Positions 29,801 through 39,435 of a stretch of DNA of 64,000 nucleotides are shown piece after piece. How positions within the stretch are numbered: the stretch's first letter is position 1; each line of letters opens with the position of its first letter. The notes under the pieces are model-generated. The model was not told where the DNA came from, did no database searches, and saw nothing but the letters and a program-made list of their open reading frames with translations. Made by a program: the position numbers and the translations under genes. This DNA comes from Chitinophaga sp. LS1 (GTDB lineage Bacteria > Bacteroidota > Bacteroidia > Chitinophagales > Chitinophagaceae), in the NCBI RefSeq assembly GCF_034274695.1, contig NZ_CP128362.1, positions 1,178,001 to 1,242,000 of the forward strand, read 5' to 3'.

Positions 29801-31571
29801 AAGTACCGGGATCTGCGCCGGTAAATCCACCATCGTTGATTGTAATAGTCAGTAATACGTTACCATACGTATTAAGTGCCCCTGTAAATCTTACGCTATC
29901 GCTTGAAATATAGGTATTAATATCAGCAATACTTCCTTTAATAATGACGGAATCGTTAGCTGATGGAACGATAGTAATTCCGGTAGCAGGGTTGGCAGAC
30001 AATGTACCAACACCGGAATTAACTGATAATATTACTGTAACCGCATTGCTGCCGGCATCTGTATCTGAAAAATAGAAACTATTGATAGCAGCAGGAGTAT
30101 CTTCCTGTGCAGCAGCCTGGGTCGTAGTAGTAATTACAGGCGTAGCATTCACGCTTGTAATTACAAATATCACTTCCGCTGTATCACAATTAGAAGGTAT
30201 GCCATTATCACAAACCTGGTATTGAAATTTGTCTATACCGCCGAACTGACTATAGGGAGTATAGGTAAATGAACCGTCTGCATTAACAATAACAGTACCG
30301 CTTGCGGGTCCCCCCCCGGATATAAGAGAAGCAGTCAGTGCATTTCCCTCATAATCAGTATCATTGGATAAAACATTGCCAGTAACCGGGGTATTATCAT
30401 CCCCCGTATAAACATCATCTACTGCATAAGGAGGTGTATTAACGCTGTTTATTGTGATGGTACAGGTAGCGTTTGCGCATGCACCCTGTGCATCGCAGTT
30501 ACTATATACAAATTGATCTGTACCACTAAACCCTTTATTGGGGTAATAGTCAAAACTACCATCAACCGCCAGTCTGAGTATGCCGTGAACAGGCGCCGTA
30601 ACCAGCGATGCCCGATTGAAAATACGGAGTGATCCGCTATTAGGATCATTGTCATTACTTAACACGCCAGTAGCTTTACTGACATATAGGGCAACATCCT
30701 GGTTGACTGTGTAATTATCATTGGCGGGGTTCGGAGTAACGTTAGTGCTTCCTATAAAGAAGAGTGTTTTCGCGTTACCGGAACAGGCTCCGTTAGGATC
30801 ACACAACTTATATGTAAAACTGTCTAATCCTGCATAACCAGCATCGGGTGTATAAGAAAAACTACCTGAGTTGCTGAGAGATAAGCTGCCATGCAGCGGT
30901 AGAGAGACAGGACTAAATGTAGTGGCATCGCCATCCATATCGTAATCATTCGCTTTGAGGCCTGGGGCGGTTTGAGAAATGGCCTGATCTGTAGCGAGAA
31001 CATAATATTCATCATTAGCCACCGGGGCGTGGTTAATATTGATAAACGATACCGTAATGTTGGCAGGAGAACTTATACCACCATTCCCATCACTTAATGT
31101 AAACTGAATGATACGTGGGTCCGTAGAGGGCCAGTAGCTGTAATTGTTATAGTAGGTAATACTCTGTAATAAAGCATCAATAGCCGTGGCTGTGGCATTA
31201 CTGTTAAACCGGATTTTCAGGTTCCTGCCTGTTTTGCCACCCGAATATGCGGCGATTTGGGTGCCTGCATAATAGATCAGGTTTGCGTTGACAGTAATTT
31301 GTCCGGTAGTTTTGATACTGATTTCATCTTCACTGAATCTTGCACTGTTGGTAATAGAAACAGTTAATAGTCCATCGGTAAAGTTATTCGCGGTACCGGC
31401 TGTCACATTCGCATTGCTGCCTGCATCCAGCAGAACAGGGGCTCCTGCTACTGTAAAAGATACTGCGTCTCCATCCAGGTTGGCAATTGCCGGAGGGGTA
31501 ATAGCATATCCTTTGGGAGTCAATATCCATAAAAATAAAATAAGGAATGTAAGGGTAGCTTTTTTATTCAT
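26817..31571 (-). CDS. Giant multi-domain surface protein with T9SS type B sorting domain
   Basis: 1584 residues with a signal peptide. Domain order: an N-terminal cadherin-like unit (about 30-185), three Big_9/cadherin-like units each starting near a P-x-A-x-D-x-Y motif (NHAPVANDEYY, NPANDNYTV, PPYAVDDVYTG), two more cadherin-like units (TPVITTTTQ, APVITVPAAK), four repeats with YKTGDxLxFxVxFxE cores (about 760-1200), a cadherin/PKD part, and a C-terminal CHU_C/gliding-motility type B sorting domain (LTPNGDGINDKWVI, EGTYYYIV). It is likely an adhesin or matrix protein exported by T9SS with the PorP/SprF partner encoded 5 bp downstream. Confidence 0.9.
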   Translation of the reverse strand: MNKKATLTFLILFLWILTPKGYAITPPAIANLDGDAVSFTVAGAPVLLDAGSNANVTAGTANNFTDGLLTVSITNSARFSEDEISIKTTGQITVNANLIYYAGTQIAAYSGGKTGRNLKIRFNSNATATAIDALLQSITYYNNYSYWPSTDPRIIQFTLSDGNGGISSPANITVSFININHAPVANDEYYVLATDQAISQTAPGLKANDYDMDGDATTFSPVSLPLHGSLSLSNSGSFSYTPDAGYAGLDSFTYKLCDPNGACSGNAKTLFFIGSTNVTPNPANDNYTVNQDVALYVSKATGVLSNDNDPNSGSLRIFNRASLVTAPVHGILRLAVDGSFDYYPNKGFSGTDQFVYSNCDAQGACANATCTITINSVNTPPYAVDDVYTGDDNTPVTGNVLSNDTDYEGNALTASLISGGGPASGTVIVNADGSFTYTPYSQFGGIDKFQYQVCDNGIPSNCDTAEVIFVITSVNATPVITTTTQAAAQEDTPAAINSFYFSDTDAGSNAVTVILSVNSGVGTLSANPATGITIVPSANDSVIIKGSIADINTYISSDSVRFTGALNTYGNVLLTITINDGGFTGADPGTSGDAGSEESTKTISFNITSVNDAPVITVPAAKTLALNTNLVISNEVSVSDVDAGSNSVQVTMTVNHGVISLPSTSGLVFLIGSGTADATNTFSGTLTDINNALSTIIYTPTGNYTGTDILQITVSDLGSSGAGGAKTDTKTIDIAVGPLKPFIINVTSTNPNQVYKTGDLITVKVVFNEVVSVTGTPVLIMETGTVDPNAVYAAGTGTDTLQFNYTVQSGDLSADLDYTSMNALSGGTIKDNAGSKDALLDLPAPGATGSLSANNDLQIDGIAPVVTTVTLPADSTYKTGDELKFVVNFSEAITLTGATSYLPIQVGTNTVNATFLSSTSTSATYHYTILAGQQDTDGIGIGQLQLSTTTITDIAGNNAVLTFTPGNTTGILVDAIAPSVTNLTVTPGYYKEGTNIDLTVTWPESVFLTGTPRISLLIGSTTGYATYISGSGTNTLTFRYTVQAGDNDTDGIGIGTAIAMGTIEDAAGNAADLTINYTTTPGIVYVDTKAPAVVNVTGPADGTYKAGQILSFNVNVDETITVDPAGVTLPVTIGTMQVDATLVSTSATQLVFNYTVVNGDTDNDGIAVTGPLSIPAGKITDLAGNELLPALNNIASLNAVLVDASAPIVTAGQSFSLFENISSNTIIGTVVATDNSGTLKNWQITQNEDTDNDNVPAFAIDATTGQLTVYDADEFNFEKTAQFNIAVTVSDGYNTSAAGVVSIFLKDVNETPTVGVVADQTVCAGGEQVITVTGISAGPESTQTNTLTVTSDNDVFTTLTVTDNGDGTATLRYELKADVTGNAIVTLTVKDNGGTANGGVDEISTQFTVNVSLPPVLSISSDQGNTVSKGATIYLTATGAATYTWEDADNILGGQNTATLNVRPQATATYTVNGVTAGGCTAQGSIVITVIDDYKLDATNLLTPNGDGINDKWVIRNIDSYPDNEVKIYDRTGRLIYHKKGYQNEWDATINGSPLAEGTYYYIVTFPSGQHTFKGFITIVRDQK

Positions 31572-31951
31572 AAATATCGGTATAATGAAAACTGATGGCA
31601 GGCAGCGTAGCTGGCATGCTTACTGAGGTAGTCAAATATTGTTGTGGTTAAAATATCTTAGAAGTTGTGTTGCATCTCTTGTTTATAGCAATTTTCAGTC
31701 GGATTTAGCGCTATAGGTGGAACAAATATACCATTTTCATACCCAGCGTCTCTAATAGCAGGCGTAAATTTAGAATAAAAAATGAGATAATTAAATTCTC
31801 AGATATGGGATAGAGGGTAAGGGTGCCAAGTAACAGGTGGATGGAAGTAGTGATCATTGTATAATATCCAAATGGGATAGGCAACAAAAGTATTGACAAC
31901 TAGCGGGGCTAAATTCGATCCACTTCTTTTTAAAAAATGCCTGTAAAAGAG

Positions 31952-31992
31952 AATGGGAATAATCAAGTACAACCTACTTAATTATTCCCATT
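31952..31992. terminator. Long hairpin, probable terminator
   Basis: An 18-bp stem (31952-31969 with 31975-31992, one mismatch) around CAACC is followed by TTTTC on the plus strand. It lies in the 590-bp gap between the SusCD cluster end and the giant surface protein start. Nothing else in 31572-32161 can be supported. Confidence 0.55.
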
Positions 31993-32161
31993 TTCAATGC
32001 GGGTAAAGAGGGATTCCCCCCGAATTCTTTTACAGTCAATGGTTTTCAAGATCGCCGCATTCGACCGCTCTGCCATTTCTCCACTGAAAATGTGAAAAAC
32101 TGAATGAAATCAAAAGGCTTCTTATACGATCCTGCGTAGGCAGGAGGCAAATCTCCTCCAG

Positions 32162-33304
32162 CTATTTATCATTAACCGGTAAATATTTAGCAAGCAGGTC
32201 TAACAGTGCTGTTCCATGCACATTTTCTGCCAGCAACCTGCCGTCAGGTCCTACCAGGAAATTATGCGGAATGGATTGAACACCATATAAGGCAGGAACA
32301 GTTCCTTTCATCCCCTTCAGATCAGATATGTTGGTCCAACTGCTGATTTGTTCCTCACTGATGGCTTTCATCCAATCCTCCTTTTTGGTATCAACGGATA
32401 CTGCTAATAACTGAAAGGAAGATCCTTTTATCATAGCATACAGCTTCTTCATAAAAGTCATCTCATTACGGCAGGGCCCACACCAACTGGCCCAGAAATC
32501 AATGAGCACGTATTTCCCGGCATAGCCAGACAGACTTACTTTCTTCCCGTCTGCACCTGTTAAAGTAAAATCAGGTGCTTTTTCTCCTGTTTTTATAATT
32601 GGGCGATGAGTTTCCTGGTTTTTGAAATAGGCCAGTCCATCAGGAGAGTTGGCAAGTGCGGGAGAGAACAGCGTATCAATATTGCCTGGTTCGGTCAACA
32701 TCGATGCTGCAAGTATGGCGGCAGGAGAGTTGTTATGCGCACTTACAAACCCGGCAAATGCCTGCATCCGCTGAGGTTTTATTTTATTTAGCGAATCGTT
32801 GTAAAGCTTCATCACCGGTATATCTGCCTGATACAACGCTTTATAATAGTGCTCATGCAGCGGCCTCAAAATAGAATCATAATGCCCGGACATGGTGATC
32901 AACATCTTGTATTCCTCATTCAAAGCACTACCGGCCACCTGGGAACGGGAGAATATACTATCTCCCAAAATTTTGGTTTCACCAGGTGTGAGGAACATCC
33001 TAAGTATTTTCCTGCGGTCAGGAGCGCCGCTTTCAGCCGCAGCTCCTGCCGTCACCAATGTCAGCTGCACATATTTAGGGTAGTCTATGGTACCGGTAAG
33101 CTGGAAATGTCCATCCACTACGGCAGCACTATCAATGATCTCCTTATACACAAATCCTCTTCCAGTCATAGATAATGGAGTCACATATATTTTAGTCGCA
33201 TTATCCATGCTGGTTAGTGTACCCTTAATCTCATAATGGCCCGCCTGTGCATTGGCTATGTGACCTGTCAGGCAGAGTATGGCCAGCCATTTATATTTTC
33301 TCAT
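32162..33304 (-). CDS. TlpA-like thioredoxin-fold protein with N-terminal DUF4369-type domain
   Basis: 380 residues with a signal peptide ending near HIANAQ (residue 20). The N-terminal ~100 residues (YEIKGTLTSMDNATKIYVTP) look like the DUF4369 beta domain that often precedes AhpC/TSA folds in Bacteroidota. The C-terminal thioredoxin domain (about 240-378) has WASWCGPCRNE with Cys275 and Cys278. It is a periplasmic disulfide reductase type. The ATG overlaps the SusD stop by 1 bp. It may serve the SusCD system or its cargo. Confidence 0.9.
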   Translation of the reverse strand: MRKYKWLAILCLTGHIANAQAGHYEIKGTLTSMDNATKIYVTPLSMTGRGFVYKEIIDSAAVVDGHFQLTGTIDYPKYVQLTLVTAGAAAESGAPDRRKILRMFLTPGETKILGDSIFSRSQVAGSALNEEYKMLITMSGHYDSILRPLHEHYYKALYQADIPVMKLYNDSLNKIKPQRMQAFAGFVSAHNNSPAAILAASMLTEPGNIDTLFSPALANSPDGLAYFKNQETHRPIIKTGEKAPDFTLTGADGKKVSLSGYAGKYVLIDFWASWCGPCRNEMTFMKKLYAMIKGSSFQLLAVSVDTKKEDWMKAISEEQISSWTNISDLKGMKGTVPALYGVQSIPHNFLVGPDGRLLAENVHGTALLDLLAKYLPVNDK

Positions 33305-34704
33305 TAGTAGCCTGGATTTTGGGTAAGATGAATATCATTATACAATTCATTCAGAGGAATGGGATACAGGGCAGCATTGGAAGTCCAGTTACTTTTTTCT
33401 GCTCCCAGCACGGCATCTATTCTCCCGGTGCGTCTCAGATCGATCCACCGGTGACCATATTCTGTAAATAATTCGGTTTGTCTTTCCTTTTCAATCGCGA
33501 GCCTGACTTCTTCCTTTGAAGTAGCGGTGGTATTACCCAGCCCGGCCCTGTTACGGATGATATTGATGTCCGCAATGGCATCTGCGGTATTTCCTAATTC
33601 CATATTAGCCTCTGCCCGGATAAGGTATTGTTCTGACAGCCGGAGGTAAGTGACAGATTCTGCCAGGGAGGTAGTATTGGTTGCTTTCAATTTGTACTTA
33701 TAAGGATAGTAATAGGTCACGTTATCAACCGTTACACTCCCTATCCAGTTGGATAACCGGAGGTCACCGGTTTCAAATGCAGCTAAAAGATGGTCAGAGA
33801 TCAGGTAAGACGGAGTAGGACTGATAATGAGATAATATTGACCTTCAATTGTATACCCGGTAGTTCCGCTGGATGGTAGTTGCCAGATAGCTTCATTATT
33901 ATTGGCTGTCATAACTTTGCCAATATTGGCAGAGGTAAGAAGGTTATAAAGTCCATTACTCTGAGCTATTACGGAATCAGCATAATTTGCAGCTTTTTGC
34001 CAGTTACCAAGATAGAGGTGTACCCTGGCCAGTAAGGCCATGGCCGCATATTTGTTAGGCATGATGCGTTTCCCACCGGAGAAGGTATAGTTCTTATTCA
34101 GGTTGGCAGCGGCACTCTCCAGGTCAGCAATGATTTGTTGATATACGGTATCAGTGCTGCTTCTGGCAATGTTCTTTGTCACTGTCACATTGGTAGTGGT
34201 CACCAATGGAACACTCCCCCATAAATTCACCAGGTAGAAATGACAAAAGGCTCTTACAAATTTACTTTCGGCCAGTGCATCCTGTTTGATTGAATCTGTG
34301 AGTGTAGCCGTGCTGTTGGTAATTCCTTCAATGATGCTATTGGCCTGGTAGTTGACTTCATAAAGGTCCGTCCACAGATCTTGGATACTGGTATTATCGG
34401 AGCCAATTGCGTTGTTGAGAAAGGGATCATACGTATCTGATGTACTATTGAAATCCAGTTCATCAGCTGACATACCTGTATACGAAGAGAGCCCCAGTTG
34501 TAGTTCATACGAATCAGAGGTAGAGAGTGTCACGAACATACCACTTATGGCAGCTTTCACAGTCGAATTCGTTGAAAATACATTTCCTGAACTTAGCTGA
34601 TTGGACGGGACGTTTACATCAGCAAATTTTTTACAGCCTGCCACTAAAAGAAGGCAAAGATATATTGATATGATAGATTTTATATTGCGGATCATTTGCG
34701 TCAT
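33304..34704 (-). CDS. SusD/RagB-type outer membrane lipoprotein
   Basis: 466 residues. The lipobox signal MIRNIKSIISIYLCLLLVAGC (key end LLLVAGC) is followed by KKFADVNVPSNQLSSGNVF, the usual SusD N-terminus. The TPR-rich body includes KFVRAFCHFYLVNLWGSVPL and the C-terminal KERQTELFTEYGHRWIDLRR, both typical. The protein caps the SusC channel and binds ligand. It follows the susC-like gene by 3 bp. No glycoside hydrolase is in this cluster, so the ligand may be a peptide or glycan handled elsewhere. Confidence 0.94.
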   Translation of the reverse strand: MTQMIRNIKSIISIYLCLLLVAGCKKFADVNVPSNQLSSGNVFSTNSTVKAAISGMFVTLSTSDSYELQLGLSSYTGMSADELDFNSTSDTYDPFLNNAIGSDNTSIQDLWTDLYEVNYQANSIIEGITNSTATLTDSIKQDALAESKFVRAFCHFYLVNLWGSVPLVTTTNVTVTKNIARSSTDTVYQQIIADLESAAANLNKNYTFSGGKRIMPNKYAAMALLARVHLYLGNWQKAANYADSVIAQSNGLYNLLTSANIGKVMTANNNEAIWQLPSSGTTGYTIEGQYYLIISPTPSYLISDHLLAAFETGDLRLSNWIGSVTVDNVTYYYPYKYKLKATNTTSLAESVTYLRLSEQYLIRAEANMELGNTADAIADINIIRNRAGLGNTTATSKEEVRLAIEKERQTELFTEYGHRWIDLRRTGRIDAVLGAEKSNWTSNAALYPIPLNELYNDIHLTQNPGY

Positions 34705-34707
34705 TTT

Positions 34708-37700
34708 TTAGAATGAAAGTTTTAAGCCAGCGGTAATGGTTCTTAATGGAGGAATACCTGCAGCCCCCGTTTCGGGATCATATCCGTCAAAGTTGGTAAT
34801 GGTAAACAGATTTTGTGCTCTCACATAAATCTGTGCAGCTGTCATTTTTACACGGGATAGCCATTCGTTGTTAAAGTTGTAGACCAGGGATATATTTTTA
34901 AGACGCGCATAAGCTGCATTACTATACACTCCGTCTGATAGCTGGTATTTTACGCCGGATAAATAGGCAGACCCTTCGGTGTAAGAGAAAGTACGAGTGG
35001 CGATTTTCCCATTTGTTTCCTTGAACAGTGCATAAGACGATGCAGGCATATTAATAGGATTATAGCCTGTGGCAGCGATCAATGATTTTGCACCTTTCTT
35101 CATGTTTTTCCCGGTAAACTGGATGAAGATATCCAATTGAAACGCTTTATAACGGAATGAGTTATTCAATCCTCCATAGTAGTCAGGATTTGACTTACCT
35201 AAGTAAACATAATCACCCAGGCCATTTTTAGTAAGGCCTGTTTCGGAGCTATATGCGGTGGTCCCGTTGTTGTTAGCATCCAGGAAAGAGGGAAGACTGG
35301 TGGTAGCGTCAACGCCCTGGTATTTGTAGCCATGTACTGCACTCATCGATTCGCCTACTACATAGTTGTAAACATAGGAGGTACTGATGAGGGAAGGGAA
35401 TGCGGTCAGTTTGGTATCGGCAAAAGTAATATTGAAAGCAGCTGACCAGGAGAAATTTTTGGTTTTCACTGGTTGAGCGGTCAGGCTATATTCCATACCT
35501 TCCTGTTTGATAGTAGCAGGAAGGTTCATATAAGAGGAAGAAAAGCCTGTCACAGTAGCAAGAGGGCCCTGTACCAGCGGATTATTGGTTTTGTTCAGGA
35601 ACCATGCGCCGGTAACCAGGATCTTGTCATGGAGGAATCCAAGCTCTAGTCCAATCTCTCTTTTATGATTGACCTCCCATTTGAGATTAGGATTGGAGAT
35701 CCTGCTGGGAATGATCCCCCCTACGCTATTATAGCTATAGTAGCTGGTAGAGTAGGTATCCAGGTATTGATAATTACTGATCTGGTCATTACCAGAGGTA
35801 CCATAGCTGGCTCTCAGCTTCCCAAAGCTTAGCACCGGACTTAAAGGCTGCATGAACTTTTCCTGCGAAAAGAGCCATGCGGCGCCAATGGAAGCGAAAC
35901 TACCATACCGGTTATTTTTGCCAAATTTGGAGCTGGCATCCCAACGGTAATTCGCATTCAGGATATATTTATTATCCCATTTGTAGTTGATACGTCCGAA
36001 TACAGATTGATATTTGTATTCGGATGAGAATGTATAGACACTCAGTTTACCCGCAGCGCTGGGGCTGGTGAGCAATGCATCGGAGGTGTAGTTGGAGGCG
36101 ACCAGGTAATATGGCTGGTCAAAAGAACTGGACTGAAATGTGGAGCCTGCAAGCACATTCAAAATTCCGTGGCTGATTTGACGGGAATACTCTGCCTGTG
36201 GTTCCACGTTCCAGGTGGTCAGCACATTCTCCATAAAGAGTGCACCGGGCAGCGTATTGTCGTATGGATTGATCGATTTGCTGTAGCTCAGGTTCTGTGA
36301 ATTTGACAACAGCTTGTTATAGGAAGAGTTGAGTTTAAGATTTAATCCTTTTATTGGTGTATAGCCGAGAGAAATATTGCCGATGATATTGTTATTCTTC
36401 ATACTATACTGCTTATACATATAAGCCAGTGGATTTTCATAATTAGTAGAAGAGCTGTTTATCCAATATAGATTGCCAGTACTATCATATAGCGGGAAGT
36501 TAGGTGCTTTTGTGAGTCCCACCATTGCCAGGTCGTAAGAATATCCTAACCGGACTACGTTATTATTCTTATCCCAGGACATGGTGGCTCCCATGGAGGC
36601 GGTGAACTTTCTATCGACGGAAGAATGTGCGGCTGTAAAATGTATTGCACCTCTCTGATAGTTGTAATCACCGGGAATAACTGCTGTTTCCTTGTGATAA
36701 TTACCACTCAGCAGGAGGTTTGTTTGCTGACTGCCGCCAGTAAAGGAAACGGCTGCATCATTTGTAGTCGCTGCTTTCCCGATCATCAGCTGCTGGAAGT
36801 CTGTAGAGTGGGTGGTATCCCATACCATCAGATCCGGGGCAGTGCTGGCAGTAGGTGCGATATTTGAGTTGGCAAAAGCTGTTCTGCGAATTTCCAGGTA
36901 TTTTTTCAGATCAAGTGCCTGTACGCTATGAACATCGCCTACACGGGTAGAACCGGTAGAAGCACTGACATCGAAACGCGTTTTGCCTGGTTTCCCTTTT
37001 TTGGTGGTGATCAGTATCACCCCGTTTGAACCACGGCTACCATAAATAGCGGTAGCATCAGCGTCTTTCAGCACATCAATACTTTCGATGTCTGCCGGAT
37101 TAATATTGTTTAGCGGACTGCTGCCGAAAGAAGGTTTAAGATAGCCCACATTATTGCCGCCGGCAGTGTAAACAGCTTCCGATGTGAAGGGTACGCCATC
37201 AATGATATACAAGGGATTCGTACCGGAAAGGAGGGAGGCGATTCCCCTGATCTGAACAGAGATACCTGCACCTGGCGTACCGCTTTGCTCAGTGATCAGC
37301 AAACCGGGTAAGCGGCCTGAGAGTGCCTGCAAAGGGTTGGTAACCGGTTGTGACTCGATCTCTTTGGAACTGATAGTGGCAATATCGCCTGTGGAAAAGC
37401 GGCGGGTAGTAGTACCATATCCCATTACCTGTACCTCATCCAGCTTACTGCTGCCGGGTTTGAGGCGGACTGCAACAAAACTCCTGCCATTCAGTGGCTG
37501 TTCATAGTTATCATAACCTACATAGGATACCTGGATTACAGCGTTTCCCGGTACGGATTTCAATTCAAACCCACCTTGAATATCTGTACTGGTTCCTATT
37601 CTCGTATTTTTCACCTTGATAGTGGCACCCGGTAGTGGTGTGTTATCATTTCCTGTGACAATACCTTTAATGATGGTGTCCTGGGGGGCAGCAGGTGCAT

Positions 37701-38064
37701 TCCCCCTGCTACGTTCAATAATGTAAATACTTTTGCCCCCGGAGATTTGAAAAGTAAGTGGTTGATCGCGTAGTACCTCTTCCAGTGCAGATTCCACAGA
37801 TGCATTTACAAGGTGCACATTTACCGGGTGGCTCTGATCCTTTACCATGTTTACATCGTAGACCAGGTTATATCCGCTTTGTTTCCTGATTTGCTGTAGT
37901 GCATTTTCCAGCGGAACTTTTTGAGCAGTAAGGGTAATTTGTGCGATGCCTTTTGAATGAACCTGTAAGCAAGCGGCCAATAAAAGCCAGGCTGTAAGCT
38001 TCATAATTAAAAGCGATTTTGGTGACATAAATGGCAATATTTTGCCATTAGCAGTTATCTGCAT
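34708..38064 (-). CDS. SusC/RagA-type TonB-dependent receptor with STN domain
   Basis: 1118 residues. A signal peptide lies at about 21-42 (LLLAACLQVHSKGIAQ). An STN domain (about 45-112; LENALQQIRKQSGYNLVYD) marks it as coupled to an anti-sigma factor. A carboxypeptidase-like domain follows (about 128-205), then a plug with LYIIDGVPF and YGSRGSNGVILITTKKGK, then the barrel, ending in RTITAGLKLSF with terminal Phe. It forms the transport unit with the SusD protein. The STN domain and the FecR/ECF genes upstream indicate induction by its own ligand. Confidence 0.94.
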   Translation of the reverse strand: MQITANGKILPFMSPKSLLIMKLTAWLLLAACLQVHSKGIAQITLTAQKVPLENALQQIRKQSGYNLVYDVNMVKDQSHPVNVHLVNASVESALEEVLRDQPLTFQISGGKSIYIIERSRGNAPAAPQDTIIKGIVTGNDNTPLPGATIKVKNTRIGTSTDIQGGFELKSVPGNAVIQVSYVGYDNYEQPLNGRSFVAVRLKPGSSKLDEVQVMGYGTTTRRFSTGDIATISSKEIESQPVTNPLQALSGRLPGLLITEQSGTPGAGISVQIRGIASLLSGTNPLYIIDGVPFTSEAVYTAGGNNVGYLKPSFGSSPLNNINPADIESIDVLKDADATAIYGSRGSNGVILITTKKGKPGKTRFDVSASTGSTRVGDVHSVQALDLKKYLEIRRTAFANSNIAPTASTAPDLMVWDTTHSTDFQQLMIGKAATTNDAAVSFTGGSQQTNLLLSGNYHKETAVIPGDYNYQRGAIHFTAAHSSVDRKFTASMGATMSWDKNNNVVRLGYSYDLAMVGLTKAPNFPLYDSTGNLYWINSSSTNYENPLAYMYKQYSMKNNNIIGNISLGYTPIKGLNLKLNSSYNKLLSNSQNLSYSKSINPYDNTLPGALFMENVLTTWNVEPQAEYSRQISHGILNVLAGSTFQSSSFDQPYYLVASNYTSDALLTSPSAAGKLSVYTFSSEYKYQSVFGRINYKWDNKYILNANYRWDASSKFGKNNRYGSFASIGAAWLFSQEKFMQPLSPVLSFGKLRASYGTSGNDQISNYQYLDTYSTSYYSYNSVGGIIPSRISNPNLKWEVNHKREIGLELGFLHDKILVTGAWFLNKTNNPLVQGPLATVTGFSSSYMNLPATIKQEGMEYSLTAQPVKTKNFSWSAAFNITFADTKLTAFPSLISTSYVYNYVVGESMSAVHGYKYQGVDATTSLPSFLDANNNGTTAYSSETGLTKNGLGDYVYLGKSNPDYYGGLNNSFRYKAFQLDIFIQFTGKNMKKGAKSLIAATGYNPINMPASSYALFKETNGKIATRTFSYTEGSAYLSGVKYQLSDGVYSNAAYARLKNISLVYNFNNEWLSRVKMTAAQIYVRAQNLFTITNFDGYDPETGAAGIPPLRTITAGLKLSF

Positions 38065-38134
38065 AATTTTGGTTGTTTGGATATTAAATAATAATTAGTC
38101 CCCTAGACTATGTCTCATTTGATGTCCGGCTTTC

Positions 38135-38168
38135 ACCGGTAGTGCTTGGACTCACTACCGGTTTTTTT
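38135..38168. terminator. Hairpin between FecR and SusC genes
   Basis: ACCGGTAGTG (38135-38144) pairs with CACTACCGGT (38153-38162), with T7 on the plus side. For the minus-strand genes it has the A run first, so it would not be a full terminator for them; it may reduce read-through or stabilise the susC message. Confidence 0.6.
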
Positions 38169-38190
38169 ACCGAAAAAAATAGTTGGCTGA

Positions 38191-39372
38191 TTATGCTGGT
38201 TGAATAGTCAATGTTTTGTTCTCCCCATTAATTATATATTTTATATGATAAATCTCTAAAAAACGTAATGCATCTACCAGCGATGCGGACCTGGAAACGC
38301 TGAAATAATATTTTTTATCGGGCAAAGTCCCTTTTATTATTACCTGTACATCATACCATCTTTCTATTTCGTGCAGTATAGTAGCGATGTCAGCGTTATG
38401 AAAGGTGATGTTGCCGGTTACCCAGGCAATGGTTTCTTCTACATCTGCCTGATTGTTCACTTGTATTTGCTCAGTACCATTATGTATAACAGCTTCCTGT
38501 CCGGGTGTCAATAATTGTGATGCCTTACCAGTTTGTACTTTGATGCTACCTGTGACCAGCGTGATCCAAGTTGTATTTTCATTGTTGTAGGCGGTAACGT
38601 TGAATTTAGTACCCAGTACGACAATCTTTTTATCACCGTTTATGACATAAAAAGGTTTTCCTGCTACCGGTGCAATTTCAAACCAGGCCCTGCCTGTTAT
38701 TTCTACACGACGTTCATGCGCATCAAAGGTAACGGGGAATCTCAGGGAAGAAGAGGCATCCAGTAAGATCCTGGTACCATCTTCCAATGTAACCGGGTAT
38801 TGTTCACCTTTATAAGTAGTGAGAATATTATATCTTACTGCTCCACCTGGCTGCCCTTCATAAATTAATCCTTCCTGTTTATTTCTGACCAATGCATTCC
38901 CCTGTCTGGTGAGCAGCCCCTGGTGGGTACTGTCCAGCTTAATTTTGCTGCCGTCATCCAGAGTAAGGGTAGCAGCGGTACTGCCTGCCGGCAGATCGTG
39001 CGTAGTGGCAGCGAGTACGCCTTTGTGGGGAGCCGTTTGCCGTTGCCAGTTCAAATAGGCGCCTGCGGCTATGAACAGGAATATGACAGCTGCTGCGGCA
39101 GTCCAATATCTTAAACGTGGTCTTGTAACCCGGTTATTACCGGATGCAAATACACGTCTTAGCATTTTTTCACTGTCAATATTATTAATAGTATGGTCGT
39201 CGTCCATGTCCCTTTTATCCCACCATTGCTGCATCAGGGACTCTATTAGCACCTTATCTTCATCCCTGAAGGAAGCAATCGCTGCCCAGAATTCCGTTTG
39301 CTCTTCCGGCGTAGCTTTCCCTGTCGAATATTTTTCAAAGAGATATGAAAATCTTTCAGGAAATATTTCCAT
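38191..39372 (-). CDS. FecR-family anti-sigma factor
   Basis: 393 residues. An N-terminal cytoplasmic part (about 1-88) is followed by one transmembrane helix (about 89-109), a periplasmic FecR domain (EQYPVTLEDGTRILLDASSS, RAWFEIAPVAGKPF) and a C-terminal STN-like part (NADIATILHEIERWYDVQV). It holds the ECF sigma factor inactive and receives the signal from the STN domain of the SusC-like receptor. Its order between sigma factor and susC is standard. Confidence 0.93.
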   Translation of the reverse strand: MEIFPERFSYLFEKYSTGKATPEEQTEFWAAIASFRDEDKVLIESLMQQWWDKRDMDDDHTINNIDSEKMLRRVFASGNNRVTRPRLRYWTAAAAVIFLFIAAGAYLNWQRQTAPHKGVLAATTHDLPAGSTAATLTLDDGSKIKLDSTHQGLLTRQGNALVRNKQEGLIYEGQPGGAVRYNILTTYKGEQYPVTLEDGTRILLDASSSLRFPVTFDAHERRVEITGRAWFEIAPVAGKPFYVINGDKKIVVLGTKFNVTAYNNENTTWITLVTGSIKVQTGKASQLLTPGQEAVIHNGTEQIQVNNQADVEETIAWVTGNITFHNADIATILHEIERWYDVQVIIKGTLPDKKYYFSVSRSASLVDALRFLEIYHIKYIINGENKTLTIQPA

Positions 39373-39435
39373 AATAGTTGCCCTTTATATAGTAAGACGT
39401 TTAAAAATGAGTGGAGTGGTATTGGAAAGAAAAAT